Positions 1 through 7,504 of a stretch of 17,127 nucleotides of DNA are shown in pieces; within the stretch, counting starts at the first letter, position 1, and each line of letters begins with the position of its first letter. The position numbers were made by a program, and so were the translations under genes. The DNA is from Pseudomonadota bacterium (GTDB lineage: Bacteria; Pseudomonadota; Alphaproteobacteria; Rhizobiales; Kaistiaceae). The stretch spans positions 1 through 17,127 of the forward strand of contig JAEZEN010000195.1 of assembly GCA_023433185.1 (NCBI GenBank), given 5' to 3'. The notes under the pieces were generated by a model. The model was not told the origin of the DNA, did no database searches, and worked only from the letters and a program-made list of their open reading frames with translations.

Positions 1-423
1 GGGCGAATGGAGCGCGGCGACGCAGGCCAGCGCCGGCTCGAGCGCGGCGGCCTCCGCCGCGTCGAGGCGCCGCAGGTCGTCGACGCCGTTGGCCGCGGCA
101 CGCGCCCGGATGCCCTCCAGCATCGCCGCTTCCTCCGGGTTCGTGGCGACGACCAGCTTGCCGCAGCGGCGGTGGGGGATGCCGCGCTCGGTGCAATAGG
201 CGTAGAGGGCCCGCCGGCCCGAGACGCAGAGCCGGGCCTTGAGGCTGTCCTTGGGATAGTAGAGACCGGCGTGGATGACCTCGCTGTTCCGCGACGAGGT
301 CTCCGTGCCGATCGCCGCGGCCGGATCGAGGACGAGCACCTCGCGCCCGGCCAGCGCGAGCGAACGGGCGATCGCGAGGCCGACCACGCCGGCACCGGCG
401 ACGATGCAATCCACCTCGTCCAT
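1..423 (-). CDS. FAD-dependent oxidoreductase, LhgO (L-2-hydroxyglutarate oxidase)-like, partial
   Basis: The first 141 codons are in the window; the C-terminal part lies beyond the left edge. An N-terminal dinucleotide-binding loop GAGVVG is at residues 10-15, followed by an acidic residue (D33) at the end of the second strand, as expected for FAD binding. The stretch [15 protein letters not shown] (residues 43-57) matches the conserved segment after the Rossmann fold in the DAO-type flavoproteins that include L-2-hydroxyglutarate oxidase. These enzymes oxidise 2-hydroxy acids or related substrates. The ATG at 423 is preceded by GAGGG. The gene starts 60 bp after the enolase-superfamily gene on the same strand and is probably its operon partner. 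A substrate cannot be assigned from the N-terminal third, and other DAO-family activities are possible. Confidence 0.85.
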   Translation of the reverse strand, partial: MDEVDCIVAGAGVVGLAIARSLALAGREVLVLDPAAAIGTETSSRNSEVIHAGLYYPKDSLKARLCVSGRRALYAYCTERGIPHRRCGKLVVATNPEEAAMLEGIRARAAANGVDDLRRLDAAEAAALEPALACVAALHSP

Positions 424-483
424 CGCGCGCCCTCGTCCGGGGTGGCCGGTCGTCCGGCCGCCGTTCCCCGCGCCCTTCCGCTG

Positions 484-1656
484 TCAGGTCGAGGGGAAGA
501 TGTGAAGCGCCGTACGATGGGCGGCGATCCAGTCCCAGTCGTAGGTGACGCCGAGGCCGGGGCCATCGGGCACCGGGAAGCAGCCGTCGGCGCCGACCGC
601 CTCAAGCTCGTCGCTGTAGTCGCAGGCATAGACCGGCGGCAGCGGGTTGCGGGCCCGCGGGCCGACGAGCGCCACCTCGTAGAAGCTGGTGTTGCGGATC
701 GCCGCCATGCAATGGCGGTGCGCCGGGCCCGAGGCATGCAGCTCGACATCGACGCCGAGCGCCTCGGCGAGGTGGGCGATCTTCATCGTACCGGTGATGC
801 CGAGGTCGTATTCCGGGTCGGCGCGCAGGAGGTCGGTGCCCCCGGCGAGGATGAAGTCGGCCTTCGGCTCGATGCCGCGGACATGCTCGGTCTGCAGCAG
901 CGGCGTGCGGATCATTTCGCGAAGCTTCTTGTGGCCGAAGGCGGAGACGCCGGAATCGCGGTAGGGGTCCTCGTACCAGCGGAACCCGGCCTCGTCGCAG
1001 GCCCGGCCGACGGCGACGGCGTCGGCGAAGGTCCGGATGTGGCAGGCGGGGTCGAGCATCAGCGCCATGCGGCTGCCGACGCGGTTGCCGAGGAGCCGGA
1101 TCGCCGCGCTCTCCTCGGCGACGTCGCCCTCGTACCAGCCGTGCATCTTGAAGGCGCGGTAGCCGAGGGCGTGGCAGGCCTCGGCGAAGTCGGCGAAGTC
1201 CTCGGGCGTGGCGAGGCAGCCGTTGCGGTCGCCGTGCATGGTCGAGGCATAGGCCGGGAGCCGCGTCCGCCAGCCGCCGAGGAGCTGCGCCACCGACAGC
1301 CCGACGCTCCGCCCGAACAGGTCCCACAGCGCGATGTCGATGTGGCCGAAGCCCATGTGGTCGTACTGGCGGTGGGCGCGCTTGAAGTCGTCGTAGATCA
1401 GCTCGCGCTGGAGGGGATCCCGGCCGATGAGATGCGGCGCCAGCATCAGGATCTGGGCGAGGGCGATCGGCGTGGCTCCCCACAGGCCGACATACTCGCC
1501 GCGGGCGCCGTCGTCCGCCTCGATGCGCAGCGCGAACTTGCCGAGCCTCTGGCGATGGCCCGGGACCTGGACGAAGTCGAAGCCGCCCGCTCCCATGCCG
1601 ATGTCCTCGGCCTCGTAGACGAATTCGTGCACCTCGACGCGGGTGATGGCGCTCAT
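484..1656 (-). CDS. Enolase superfamily protein, mandelate racemase subgroup (probable sugar-acid dehydratase or racemase)
   Basis: A 390-aa protein with the two-domain layout of mandelate racemase/muconate lactonizing enzymes. Metal ligands fit D202 (MLDPA), E229 (YEDP) and E257 (QTEH). D280 and H307 (ELHAS) are 27 residues apart, the same spacing as the D270-H297 dyad of mandelate racemase. On the opposite face the usual K-x-K appears as K170-M-H172, so the second lysine seems to be replaced by histidine. The family abstracts a proton next to a carboxylate; in a catabolic operon a sugar-acid dehydratase is the likeliest role, but the substrate is unknown. I chose the ATG at 1656 because AGGAGG lies just upstream; an in-frame extension to 1797 runs into the regulator gene and has no family resemblance. 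The LacI-type gene ends 25 bp upstream. Confidence 0.88.
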   Translation of the reverse strand: MSAITRVEVHEFVYEAEDIGMGAGGFDFVQVPGHRQRLGKFALRIEADDGARGEYVGLWGATPIALAQILMLAPHLIGRDPLQRELIYDDFKRAHRQYDHMGFGHIDIALWDLFGRSVGLSVAQLLGGWRTRLPAYASTMHGDRNGCLATPEDFADFAEACHALGYRAFKMHGWYEGDVAEESAAIRLLGNRVGSRMALMLDPACHIRTFADAVAVGRACDEAGFRWYEDPYRDSGVSAFGHKKLREMIRTPLLQTEHVRGIEPKADFILAGGTDLLRADPEYDLGITGTMKIAHLAEALGVDVELHASGPAHRHCMAAIRNTSFYEVALVGPRARNPLPPVYACDYSDELEAVGADGCFPVPDGPGLGVTYDWDWIAAHRTALHIFPST

Positions 1657-1681
1657 TCCGGATGCCTCCTGTGGCGTTCCC

Positions 1682-2773
1682 TCAAGGCGCGGCGCCGGCG
1701 AGTTCCGGCGGCACATTCTCGGGGCTGAAGATGGTATAGGGCACGTCGCCCGCCTCGGGCGCGGCGGATGTATAGCCGAAGCGGCGAAGCAGGACATCGA
1801 TGGCCTTGCGGGCCTGCTGCTCCGGGTTCTGGTCGAGCACCAGCGTCATCAGCCCGGACGACAGCATCCGGGCGGTGTGCACGGTCAGCTCGTGGCCGAT
1901 GAAGACGATCCGGTTGGCGAGGCCGGCCGACGTGGCGGCCCGCTCGATGGCGCGGTTCGCCCCACCGGTGTTGTAGATGCCGGCGATCTCGCCGTCGTGC
2001 TTGCGGAGGAGCTCGAGCACCATCTGCTCCGACGGGATCTGCTGGTCCCGGCCCTCGATCACCCCGGCGATGGGGATCACGGGGTTGTAGTCGGCGAGGC
2101 CGTCGCGAAAGCCGCTGACCCGCTGGGCATGGGCCCGATAGGCGAAGCTGTGGGTGAGCACGATGACCGGACCCGGCCGGCGCACCATCCGCGCCATGAA
2201 GAAGGCCGCCGAGCGGCCCGCGCCGTAGTGGTCGATGCCGACATAGGCAAGGCGCGGCGAGGTCGGCAGGTCGGACACCATGGTGACGACGGGGATGCCG
2301 TTCGAGGTCAGGCGGTTGACGGCGTCGACGATCGCCACATCCTCCTGGCCGTAGAGGATGAGCGCGTCGGCATTGGTCGCGATCATCCGCTCGGCGATGT
2401 CGCGGGGCCGCGATTCGTCGACGAAGTTGCGCTGGACGATGACCGAGCGGTCGAGGGTCGCGGCGACCCGCTGGAAGGCGGCGCTGAGCCGCTCGGAAAA
2501 CGGCGTCTCGCGGCGCACCATCATCACCTCGACGCGGAGCCCGCGGCGGTAGGGCATCGGCAGGGTCCGGGGCAGGGCAAGCTGCCGCGCCGCCTCGATG
2601 ACCTTGCGGGCGGTCGCCGGGGACACGTTGCCGCGCTCGTTGAGGACGCGGTCGACGGTGGCGATTCCGACCTCGGCGAGGCGCGCCACGTCGGCAAGCC
2701 GGGCCCGTGCCCGGAGGTGCCGGACCGACATGGCCTGCCCGGGCGCGCCGTTGTCGTCGTCGGCCTCGCTCAC
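1682..2773 (-). CDS. LacI family transcriptional regulator
   Basis: About 363 aa. The helix-turn-helix spans about residues 25-45 (RLADVARLAEVGIATVDRVL), followed by the conserved N-E-R-G-N-V-S-P-A-T hinge-side segment, and then a periplasmic-binding-protein-like sensor domain (residues about 75-340). LacI proteins bind a sugar or sugar derivative and release or hold operator DNA in the cytoplasm. I prefer the GTG at 2773 because GGGGGAGGA lies directly upstream; an ATG at 2824 or one at 2731 are alternatives. It is the first gene of the minus-strand operon with the enolase-superfamily and FAD genes, so it probably controls them and itself. The upstream region 2774-2979 contains candidate operators, listed separately. 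Confidence 0.93.
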   Translation of the reverse strand: MSEADDDNGAPGQAMSVRHLRARARLADVARLAEVGIATVDRVLNERGNVSPATARKVIEAARQLALPRTLPMPYRRGLRVEVMMVRRETPFSERLSAAFQRVAATLDRSVIVQRNFVDESRPRDIAERMIATNADALILYGQEDVAIVDAVNRLTSNGIPVVTMVSDLPTSPRLAYVGIDHYGAGRSAAFFMARMVRRPGPVIVLTHSFAYRAHAQRVSGFRDGLADYNPVIPIAGVIEGRDQQIPSEQMVLELLRKHDGEIAGIYNTGGANRAIERAATSAGLANRIVFIGHELTVHTARMLSSGLMTLVLDQNPEQQARKAIDVLLRRFGYTSAAPEAGDVPYTIFSPENVPPELAGAAP

Positions 2774-2784
2774 ATTCCTCCCCC

Positions 2785-2822
2785 GCCGGCCTTGTTCTCG
2801 TCGCAAGCGCGACGGGGCCGGC
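2785..2822. promoter_or_regulatory. Nested inverted repeat just upstream of the LacI-type gene
   Basis: Outer arms GCCGGCC (2785-2791) and GGCCGGC (2816-2822) enclose inner arms CGTCGC (2799-2804) and GCGACG (2809-2814) around an AAGC loop. All arms pair perfectly, but the two internal gaps are unequal (7 and 1 nt), so this looks more like an RNA stem with a bulge in the regulator's leader than a symmetric protein site. It starts 11 bp from the GTG start, next to the ribosome binding site. Function is inferred only. Confidence 0.4.
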
Positions 2823-2827
2823 AAGCG

Positions 2828-2881
2828 TGATGTAAATCCATCAGGGCGGCGCCGGCAATGCTTCGTGATCGGAATCCATCA
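2828..2881. promoter_or_regulatory. Two copies of a 16-bp dyad motif, candidate operators of the divergent region
   Basis: TGATGTAAATCCATCA at 2828-2843 and TGATCGGAATCCATCA at 2866-2881 are identical at 13 of 16 positions and start 38 bp apart. Each has dyad ends (TGATG/CATCA in the first, TGAT/ATCA in the second). They lie between the divergent LacI-type gene and the flavoprotein reductase. Repetition, symmetry and position suggest paired binding sites for a dimeric regulator, most simply the adjacent LacI-type protein. The centre is not the CG usual for LacI operators, so another regulator is possible. Confidence 0.5.
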
Positions 2882-2979
2882 TTGTCCCGTTCCCGCGCGC
2901 GCCCTGCGCGTTGCGGATGTGGCGAGGCCGATTGTAGGTTCGCGCAGGCGCCACCGCGTGTAGGGGCGCGCGGAGGAAC

Positions 2980-4284
2980 ATGGCTGCACGGCGGAAGCGC
3001 GTGGTGATCGTGGGCGGGGGGCAGGCCGGTGGCCGGCTCGCCCAGGCGCTCGCCCGCCTTCCCGGTCTCAAGGTGACGCTGGTCGCCGGCGAGCCGCGGC
3101 CGCCTTATGAGCGGCCGCCATTGTCGAAGGGCGTTCTCCTCGGCACGCGGGGCTTCGAATCCTGCCACATCTGGCCGCCGGGGGATGCCGCCTGGAAGAA
3201 GGTCGACCTGCGCACCGGGGTCGAGGCGGAGCGGATCGACCGGACGGCGAAGACCATTCATCTCGTCGACGGCACGTCCCTTCCCTACGACCACCTCGTG
3301 CTGGCGATGGGCTCGAGCCCGCGGACGATCAGCGTCCCCGGCATCGATCTGGGCAACATCCACGTGCTGCGCTGTTACGACCAGGCCCTGGCGCTGGCCG
3401 ACAGCTTCGCCTCGGGCAAGCGGCTGGTGGTGGTGGGCGGCGGCTTCATCGGGCTGGAGATCGCTGCTTCCGCCCGCACCCGGGACCTCCAGACGACGGT
3501 GGTCGAGGCGTCCGACCGCCTGCTCGCCCGGGTGGTGCCGACGCGCATCGCCGGGCTTCTCGCCCGCCGCCATGAGCAGGAGGGCGTGACGCTGCGCATG
3601 GGGGCGATGGTCGAGCGCTTCATCTCGAACGGCCGCGGCGCGGTGAAGGCGGTGGAACTGTCGACCGGAGAGACGCTGCCCTGCGATCTCGCGGTGGTCG
3701 GTGTCGGGGTCGCCGCCAATGCCGGGCTCGCGGCCGATGCCGGCCTCGAGGTCGATGTCGGGATTCGGGTCGATGCGGGATTGCGCACCTCCGACCCGGC
3801 GATCTTCGCCATCGGCGACGTGGCGACCTTCTTCCATCCCCTCTACGACCGGCCGGTGCGGGTCGAGGCCTGGCAGAATGCCGAGGACCACGCGCGCGTC
3901 GTCGCCGCGATCCTCTCCGGCGGGGCGGCGTCCGCCGATGCCGTCCCCTATTTCTGGTCGGACCAGTACGACCTGTCGCTGCAGATCGTCGGACTGCCGC
4001 ATCTCGGTTCGTCGGTGGTGACGCGCACCCGGAAGGATGGCGCGGCGATCCACTTCCACCTCGATCCCGGCGGGCGGATCGTCGGTGCGACCGGCCTCGG
4101 TACCGCCGGCTCGATCGGCCGCGACATCCGCCTGACCCAGGTCCTGATCGCGCAGCGCTGCCACCCCGACCGGGCCCTGCTCAAGGATCCCGAAGGCCGG
4201 CTCAGGACGCTGGTCGAGGCCCACGGGCCGGTGCCCGTTGGTGCGACGGGGGGTGCCGGCCACCAGCCCGCGGCGGGGGCTTAG
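2980..4284 (+). CDS. NAD(P)/FAD-dependent ferredoxin (rubredoxin)-type reductase
   Basis: A 434-aa class of flavoprotein that passes electrons from NADH to a small iron-sulfur protein or P450/Rieske system. The FAD-binding loop GGGQAG is at residues 12-17, followed by PPYERPPLSK (41-50), the signature of the ferredoxin reductase branch. The second Rossmann loop GGGFIG (153-158) is followed by VVEAS with acidic E176, which favours NADH over NADPH. The FAIGD motif at 276-280 closes the FAD site. No redox-active CxxC is seen. GGAGGAAC lies immediately before the ATG. No ferredoxin, rubredoxin, P450 or oxygenase lies nearby, so its partner must be encoded elsewhere. It diverges from the LacI-type operon, and its stop is 4 bp from the stop of convergent tlpA. 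Confidence 0.92.
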   Translation: MAARRKRVVIVGGGQAGGRLAQALARLPGLKVTLVAGEPRPPYERPPLSKGVLLGTRGFESCHIWPPGDAAWKKVDLRTGVEAERIDRTAKTIHLVDGTSLPYDHLVLAMGSSPRTISVPGIDLGNIHVLRCYDQALALADSFASGKRLVVVGGGFIGLEIAASARTRDLQTTVVEASDRLLARVVPTRIAGLLARRHEQEGVTLRMGAMVERFISNGRGAVKAVELSTGETLPCDLAVVGVGVAANAGLAADAGLEVDVGIRVDAGLRTSDPAIFAIGDVATFFHPLYDRPVRVEAWQNAEDHARVVAAILSGGAASADAVPYFWSDQYDLSLQIVGLPHLGSSVVTRTRKDGAAIHFHLDPGGRIVGATGLGTAGSIGRDIRLTQVLIAQRCHPDRALLKDPEGRLRTLVEAHGPVPVGATGGAGHQPAAGA

Positions 4285-4288
4285 CTGC

Positions 4289-4945
4289 TCACGCCCCGGT
4301 CGCGGCGCGGATCAACGCCCGGGCGTCCTCCGAATCCCACTCGGCCGGGCCCTCGAGGATGCCGATCTCGCAGCCCTTGCCGTCGACCAGGACGGTCGTC
4401 GGCAGGCCGATGGCGAGGCCGCGGCCCTTGAGGTCCTTGAACAGGGCGCCGGAGGCCTCCGAGTAGAACGGCAGGTGGGTGACGCCGATCTCCTCGAGGA
4501 AGGCCTGCGCGCGCTCGGCGCTGGTGTCGATCGTCACCGGGACGACGGCGAAGCCGTCGCCGCCCATCGCCGCCTCGAGGCGGTCGAGGGCCGGCATCTC
4601 GGTCCGGCAGGGCACGCACCAGGTCGCCCAGATGTTGACGAGGGACGCCTTGCCGCCAAGATCGGCGAGGGTGACCGGCTTGCCCGCGCCGTCGTCGAAG
4701 GCGAGGGTGCCGAGATCCCGCGGGCGCTCGGCGACGCGGAAGGCCGCCACCTCGCCCTTGGCGAAGGGCGCGGCGCGTTCGGCCGCGGCGACCGCCCCGG
4801 CGCAATCGGCGCCGGCGGCGCCCTCGGTGTTTGAATTGCCGGAGACGTTGACATATACCGCGACCGCACCGGCCACGACGCCGGCCAGGGCCGCTGCCGC
4901 CAGGATGGGCAGGACGCGGGTCGGGCGGGAGGGCGTATCGGCCAT
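4289..4945 (-). CDS. tlpA: TlpA-like thiol:disulfide interchange protein, membrane anchored
   Basis: 218 aa. A hydrophobic N-terminal segment (residues about 11-32) anchors a periplasmic thioredoxin-like domain with WCVPC (C110 and C113) and the cis-proline loop GLPTT (P182). Two further cysteines, C48 and C192, fit the extra structural disulfide described for rhizobial TlpA. The family reduces periplasmic thiols, classically for cytochrome oxidase copper-site assembly. The ATG at 4945 gives the correct anchor; a longer frame to 5233 is antisense to argH and was rejected. It is divergent from argH with 28 bp between starts, an arrangement known in rhizobia, so the promoters must reach into the opposing coding regions. 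Its 3' end almost touches the convergent reductase gene. Confidence 0.93.
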   Translation of the reverse strand: MADTPSRPTRVLPILAAAALAGVVAGAVAVYVNVSGNSNTEGAAGADCAGAVAAAERAAPFAKGEVAAFRVAERPRDLGTLAFDDGAGKPVTLADLGGKASLVNIWATWCVPCRTEMPALDRLEAAMGGDGFAVVPVTIDTSAERAQAFLEEIGVTHLPFYSEASGALFKDLKGRGLAIGLPTTVLVDGKGCEIGILEGPAEWDSEDARALIRAATGA

Positions 4946-4973
4946 TTCTCTTATCCCGGTTTCCGGAGCAGGC

Positions 4974-6374
4974 ATGACGAGCCGCATGTGGGGTGGGCGT
5001 TTCGCCGAAGGCCCCGACGCCATCATGGAAGAGATCAACGCGTCGATCGATTTCGACCGCAAGCTCTTCCGCCAGGACATCGCGGCCTCGAAGGCCCACG
5101 CCCGCATGCTCGCCGCACGCGGCATCATCGCGGAGGACCTAGCCGACAAGATCGATGCCGGTCTAGACACGATCCTGCGAGAAATCGAAGCGGGCGAATT
5201 CACGTTCCGGCGCGAGCTCGAGGACATCCACACCCATGTCGAGGCGCGGCTGACCGAGCTGATCGGCCCCGAGGCGGGACGGCTTCACACCGCGCGCTCG
5301 CGGAACGACCAGGTCGCCACCGACTTCAAGCTCTTCGTGCGCGACGCGATCGACGACATCGACGCCGGCCTCGCCGATCTCCAGCGGGCGCTCGCCGAGA
5401 AGGCGCTGGAGCACGCCGCGACCGTGATGCCGGGCTTCACCCACCTCCAGACGGCCCAGCCGGTGACCTTCGGCCACCATCTGATGGCCTATGTCGAGAT
5501 GATCGGCCGCGACCGAGGCCGCTTCGCCGATGCCCGAAAGCGCCTCAACGAGTCGCCGCTCGGCTCGGCGGCGCTGGCCGGAACCTCGTTCCCTCTCGAC
5601 CGCGCGATGACGGCGAAGGCGCTTCGATTCGACCGACCGACCGCCAATTCGCTCGATGCCGTCTCGGACCGCGACTTCGTCATCGAGACGCTTGCCGCGG
5701 CGAGCCTCTGCGCCGTGCACCTGTCGCGCTTCGCCGAGGAGATCGTCATCTGGTCCTCGGCCGGCTTCGGCTTCATCCGGCTTTCGGACCGGTTCACGCC
5801 CCGCTCGTCGATCATGCCGCAGAAGCGAAACCCCGACGCGGCGGAACTGGTGCGCGCCAAGAGCGGCCGCATCATCGGCGCCCAGACCGCGCTGCTGATC
5901 GTGCTGAAGGGCCTGCCGCTCGCCTACCAGAAGGACATGCAGGAGGATAAGGAACAGGCGTTCGATGCCATCGATTCCCTGGGGCTGGGGATCGCGGCGA
6001 CGGCCGGGATGGTCCGCGACATTGCCGTCGACAAGGCGGCGATGCGCAAGGCGGCCGGCGCCGCCTTCTCGACCGCGACCGACCTCGCCGACTGGCTGGT
6101 CCAGGCCCTTGGCCTCACCTTCCGCCAGGCGCACGAGGTCACGGGGCGGATCGTCCGCCTCGCCGAGGAGCGCCGCCAGCCGCTCCACAGGCTCGACCTC
6201 GCAGACCTCCGTTCCGTGGAGCCGCGGATCACCGACGCGGTGTTCGGGGTGCTCGGTGTCACGCAGTCGGCGGCCAGCCGCACCAGCCACGGCGGAACCG
6301 CTCCGCAGAACGTCCGCCGCGAGGCGAAGCGCTGGCTCAAGCGGCTCGAGAAGGAAGCCGCCGCCCGGGCCTGA
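4974..6374 (+). CDS. argH: Argininosuccinate lyase
   Basis: 466 aa, the usual length. It cleaves argininosuccinate to arginine and fumarate, the last step of arginine synthesis, in the cytoplasm. The N-terminus MWGGRF is characteristic. TARSRNDQ, the TGFTHLQ-like stretch (here [11 protein letters not shown]) and the fumarase/lyase signature [11 protein letters not shown] are all present; the signature's serines, which carry the catalytic one, are residues 278-279. I chose the ATG at 4974 with GGAG upstream; an open frame extending back to 4479 is antisense to tlpA. It is divergent from tlpA. No other arg gene is in the window. Confidence 0.98.
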   Translation: MTSRMWGGRFAEGPDAIMEEINASIDFDRKLFRQDIAASKAHARMLAARGIIAEDLADKIDAGLDTILREIEAGEFTFRRELEDIHTHVEARLTELIGPEAGRLHTARSRNDQVATDFKLFVRDAIDDIDAGLADLQRALAEKALEHAATVMPGFTHLQTAQPVTFGHHLMAYVEMIGRDRGRFADARKRLNESPLGSAALAGTSFPLDRAMTAKALRFDRPTANSLDAVSDRDFVIETLAAASLCAVHLSRFAEEIVIWSSAGFGFIRLSDRFTPRSSIMPQKRNPDAAELVRAKSGRIIGAQTALLIVLKGLPLAYQKDMQEDKEQAFDAIDSLGLGIAATAGMVRDIAVDKAAMRKAAGAAFSTATDLADWLVQALGLTFRQAHEVTGRIVRLAEERRQPLHRLDLADLRSVEPRITDAVFGVLGVTQSAASRTSHGGTAPQNVRREAKRWLKRLEKEAAARA

Positions 6375-6379
6375 GCGAG

Positions 6380-6412
6380 TTCAGGCCGGACGCCTCAGCC
6401 CTCGGCCTTGAA
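6380..6412. terminator. Weak hairpin between convergent argH and the 72-aa gene
   Basis: TTCAGGCCG (6380-6388) can pair with CGGCCTTGAA (6403-6412) with one bulged T and a 14-nt loop. It sits 6 bp after the argH stop and overlaps the end of the opposing gene. There is no T-run on either side, so it is at best a weak bidirectional terminator. Confidence 0.3.
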
Positions 6413-6613
6413 TCCCAGGGCCTCGCGGGCCAGACGGTCGAGATCCTCGCCGCAGCGCGCGATCAGATCCTCGGCCTGGTTGGGTGACAGATCGGTGTTC
6501 TCGGCGAGCACCATCGCCCGGTCCTCCGACGATCCGGCGGTGGCGAGGCGCTCCCGGAGGTCGCGGTTTGCGGCGACATCCCGGCGGCGATCAAGATCTC
6601 TCGCGGGTTCCAT
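6395..6613 (-). CDS. Hypothetical 72-aa acidic protein, possible general-stress gene
   Basis: A 72-residue soluble protein, highly charged, with predicted helices (SEDRAMVLAENT, LSPNQAEDLIARCGEDLDRLAREALG) and a single cysteine. I do not recognise a family. The ATG at 6613 has AAAGGGAG about 9 nt upstream. The stretch upstream of that ATG also stays open in this frame to 7111, but has the composition of non-coding sequence and overlaps the plus-strand membrane protein gene. It ends 20 bp from the argH stop, convergent. A candidate EcfG (general stress sigma factor) promoter stands just upstream, so a small stress-induced protein is a reasonable inference. Confidence 0.7.
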   Translation of the reverse strand: MEPARDLDRRRDVAANRDLRERLATAGSSEDRAMVLAENTDLSPNQAEDLIARCGEDLDRLAREALGFKAEG

Positions 6614-6635
6614 GGCGGTGCTCCCTTTGATCAGC

Positions 6636-6660
6636 AACTCGGGCGGGGCGGCCTTGTTCC
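6636..6660 (-). promoter_or_regulatory. Candidate EcfG-type stress promoter
   Basis: On the minus strand GGAAC (6660-6656) is followed after exactly 16 nt by AGTT (6639-6636). The alphaproteobacterial general-stress sigma factor EcfG recognises GGAAC-N16/17-CGTT, so the -35 matches fully and the -10 in 3 of 4 bases. The site leaves a leader of about 15-20 nt before the start codon of the 72-aa gene. Confidence 0.4.
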
Positions 6661-6679
6661 GGCGGTATGCCTTGCCAAC

Positions 6680-6743
6680 ATGCGGTCGCGGGCGACGGCA
6701 TTTGCCTAACGGCAGGAACCGTCCGCTTCCGTTCAGACCGCAT
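6680..6743. repeat. Inverted repeat in the divergent region
   Basis: ATGCGGTC (6680-6687) and GACCGCAT (6736-6743) are perfect inverted copies 48 bp apart, enclosing a small hairpin TGCC-TAAC-GGCA. It lies in the 272-bp region between the 72-aa gene and the DUF1772-like gene. The rest of that region holds an AT-rich stretch (about 6770-6800) but no convincing -35/-10 pair for the plus strand. Confidence 0.35.
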
Positions 6744-6885
6744 ATCTCCGTTCGCCCTTCTCTCGGCGGTGTAATCTGTTGATATTTATTCGGTTTTTTC
6801 TGGCTCACCGCCCGGAGGGACCCCTGTCGGCAGCCAAGAAAAACACGGATCCGGAACTCCGCGCGCCCAGACCTCTTTTCCCGGC

Positions 6886-7347
6886 ATGGTCGTCGTCGTT
6901 TCCTTCCTGGCCATCGTCCTGACCGGCACCGCGCTGGTGGCGCCGGGAGCCCATCTCTACGAGATGGCCCACAAGCTGACCCTGACCGAGGATCAATACT
7001 ACCTGGTCCAGGGAAACTATCAGGGCTGGTGGATTGCGGGCCTTCTGCTCCCGGCGGCCCTGCTGGCCAATGGCGCGCTAACCGTCTTCGCCTGGAAAAA
7101 CGCCCTGACAAGAGCCCTCGCTCTGGGCGCGGCAGCGTTGGTTGGACTTAACCTGATCATCTTCTTCATCTGGACCAACCCCGTGAACTCGGCCACCGAG
7201 AACTGGACCGTCCGGGTCCCGGATTGGCAGGCATTGAGACTGCAGTGGGAGTACTCCCATGCGATCAATGCGGGCATCACCCTTCTTGCGTTCTTGCTCG
7301 CCGTTGCAGCGGGCTTGACGACCTCGGCGAGGGCTTCACCAAGTTGA
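6886..7347 (+). CDS. DUF1772-like four-helix membrane protein
   Basis: 153 aa with four predicted membrane helices (about residues 2-22, 49-69, 77-97, 126-145). The motif TNPVN (97-101), followed by a tryptophan-rich segment and WEYSHAINA (121-129), resembles the N-P-x-N ... W...H pattern of DUF1772 / anthrone-oxygenase-like membrane proteins. Biochemical function in bacteria is unknown. The start is uncertain: ATG 6886 has no ribosome binding site and the first helix begins at once. GGAGGG at 6814-6819 is followed by an open stretch in a different frame, which raises the possibility of a frameshift (see findings). The stop is 157 bp before the VOC gene. Confidence 0.7.
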   Translation: MVVVVSFLAIVLTGTALVAPGAHLYEMAHKLTLTEDQYYLVQGNYQGWWIAGLLLPAALLANGALTVFAWKNALTRALALGAAALVGLNLIIFFIWTNPVNSATENWTVRVPDWQALRLQWEYSHAINAGITLLAFLLAVAAGLTTSARASPS

Positions 7348-7456
7348 TTTCGACACCGTGCAAGCACCAGGGAACAAGGGCGGCAACAAGAGAGGTGAGC
7401 CGCGTACGGCGCGCGGTCAATCGGGAGGCCAAGGCCGCCTTGTTGCGCAAGTCGTA

Positions 7457-7481
7457 GCAAGGGGCCAGCGGCCTCTTGCTT
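7457..7481 (+). promoter_or_regulatory. Strong hairpin in the leader of the VOC gene
   Basis: AGCAAGGGGCC (7457-7467) pairs with GGCCTCTTGCT (7471-7481) over 11 bp with one G-T wobble and an AGC loop. A short palindrome CAAGG-CCG-CCTTG is at 7430-7442. No T-run follows. It ends 11 nt before the ribosome binding site of the VOC gene, so it may be a leader structure or a weak terminator for the gene upstream. Confidence 0.45.
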
Positions 7482-7504
7482 GTCGGGCAATGAAGGAGAC
7501 TGTG

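Noticed and set aside
7..1728. 573-codon plus-strand open frame
   Set aside because: It is antisense to the enolase-superfamily gene, which has catalytic motifs; long open antisense frames are common in such GC-rich DNA, and its product is low-complexity and matches no family.
2770..4263. 497-codon minus-strand open frame
   Set aside because: Antisense to the flavoprotein reductase, which has clear FAD and NAD motifs.
4479..4973. N-terminal extension of argH
   Set aside because: It is antisense to tlpA and precedes the characteristic MWGGRF start with its own ribosome binding site.
5163..6290. 375-codon minus-strand open frame
   Set aside because: Antisense to argH; no recognisable domain.
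6614..7111. N-terminal extension of the 72-aa protein
   Set aside because: It overlaps the DUF1772-like gene on the other strand, has Arg/Pro-rich non-coding composition, and a good ribosome binding site precedes the internal ATG.
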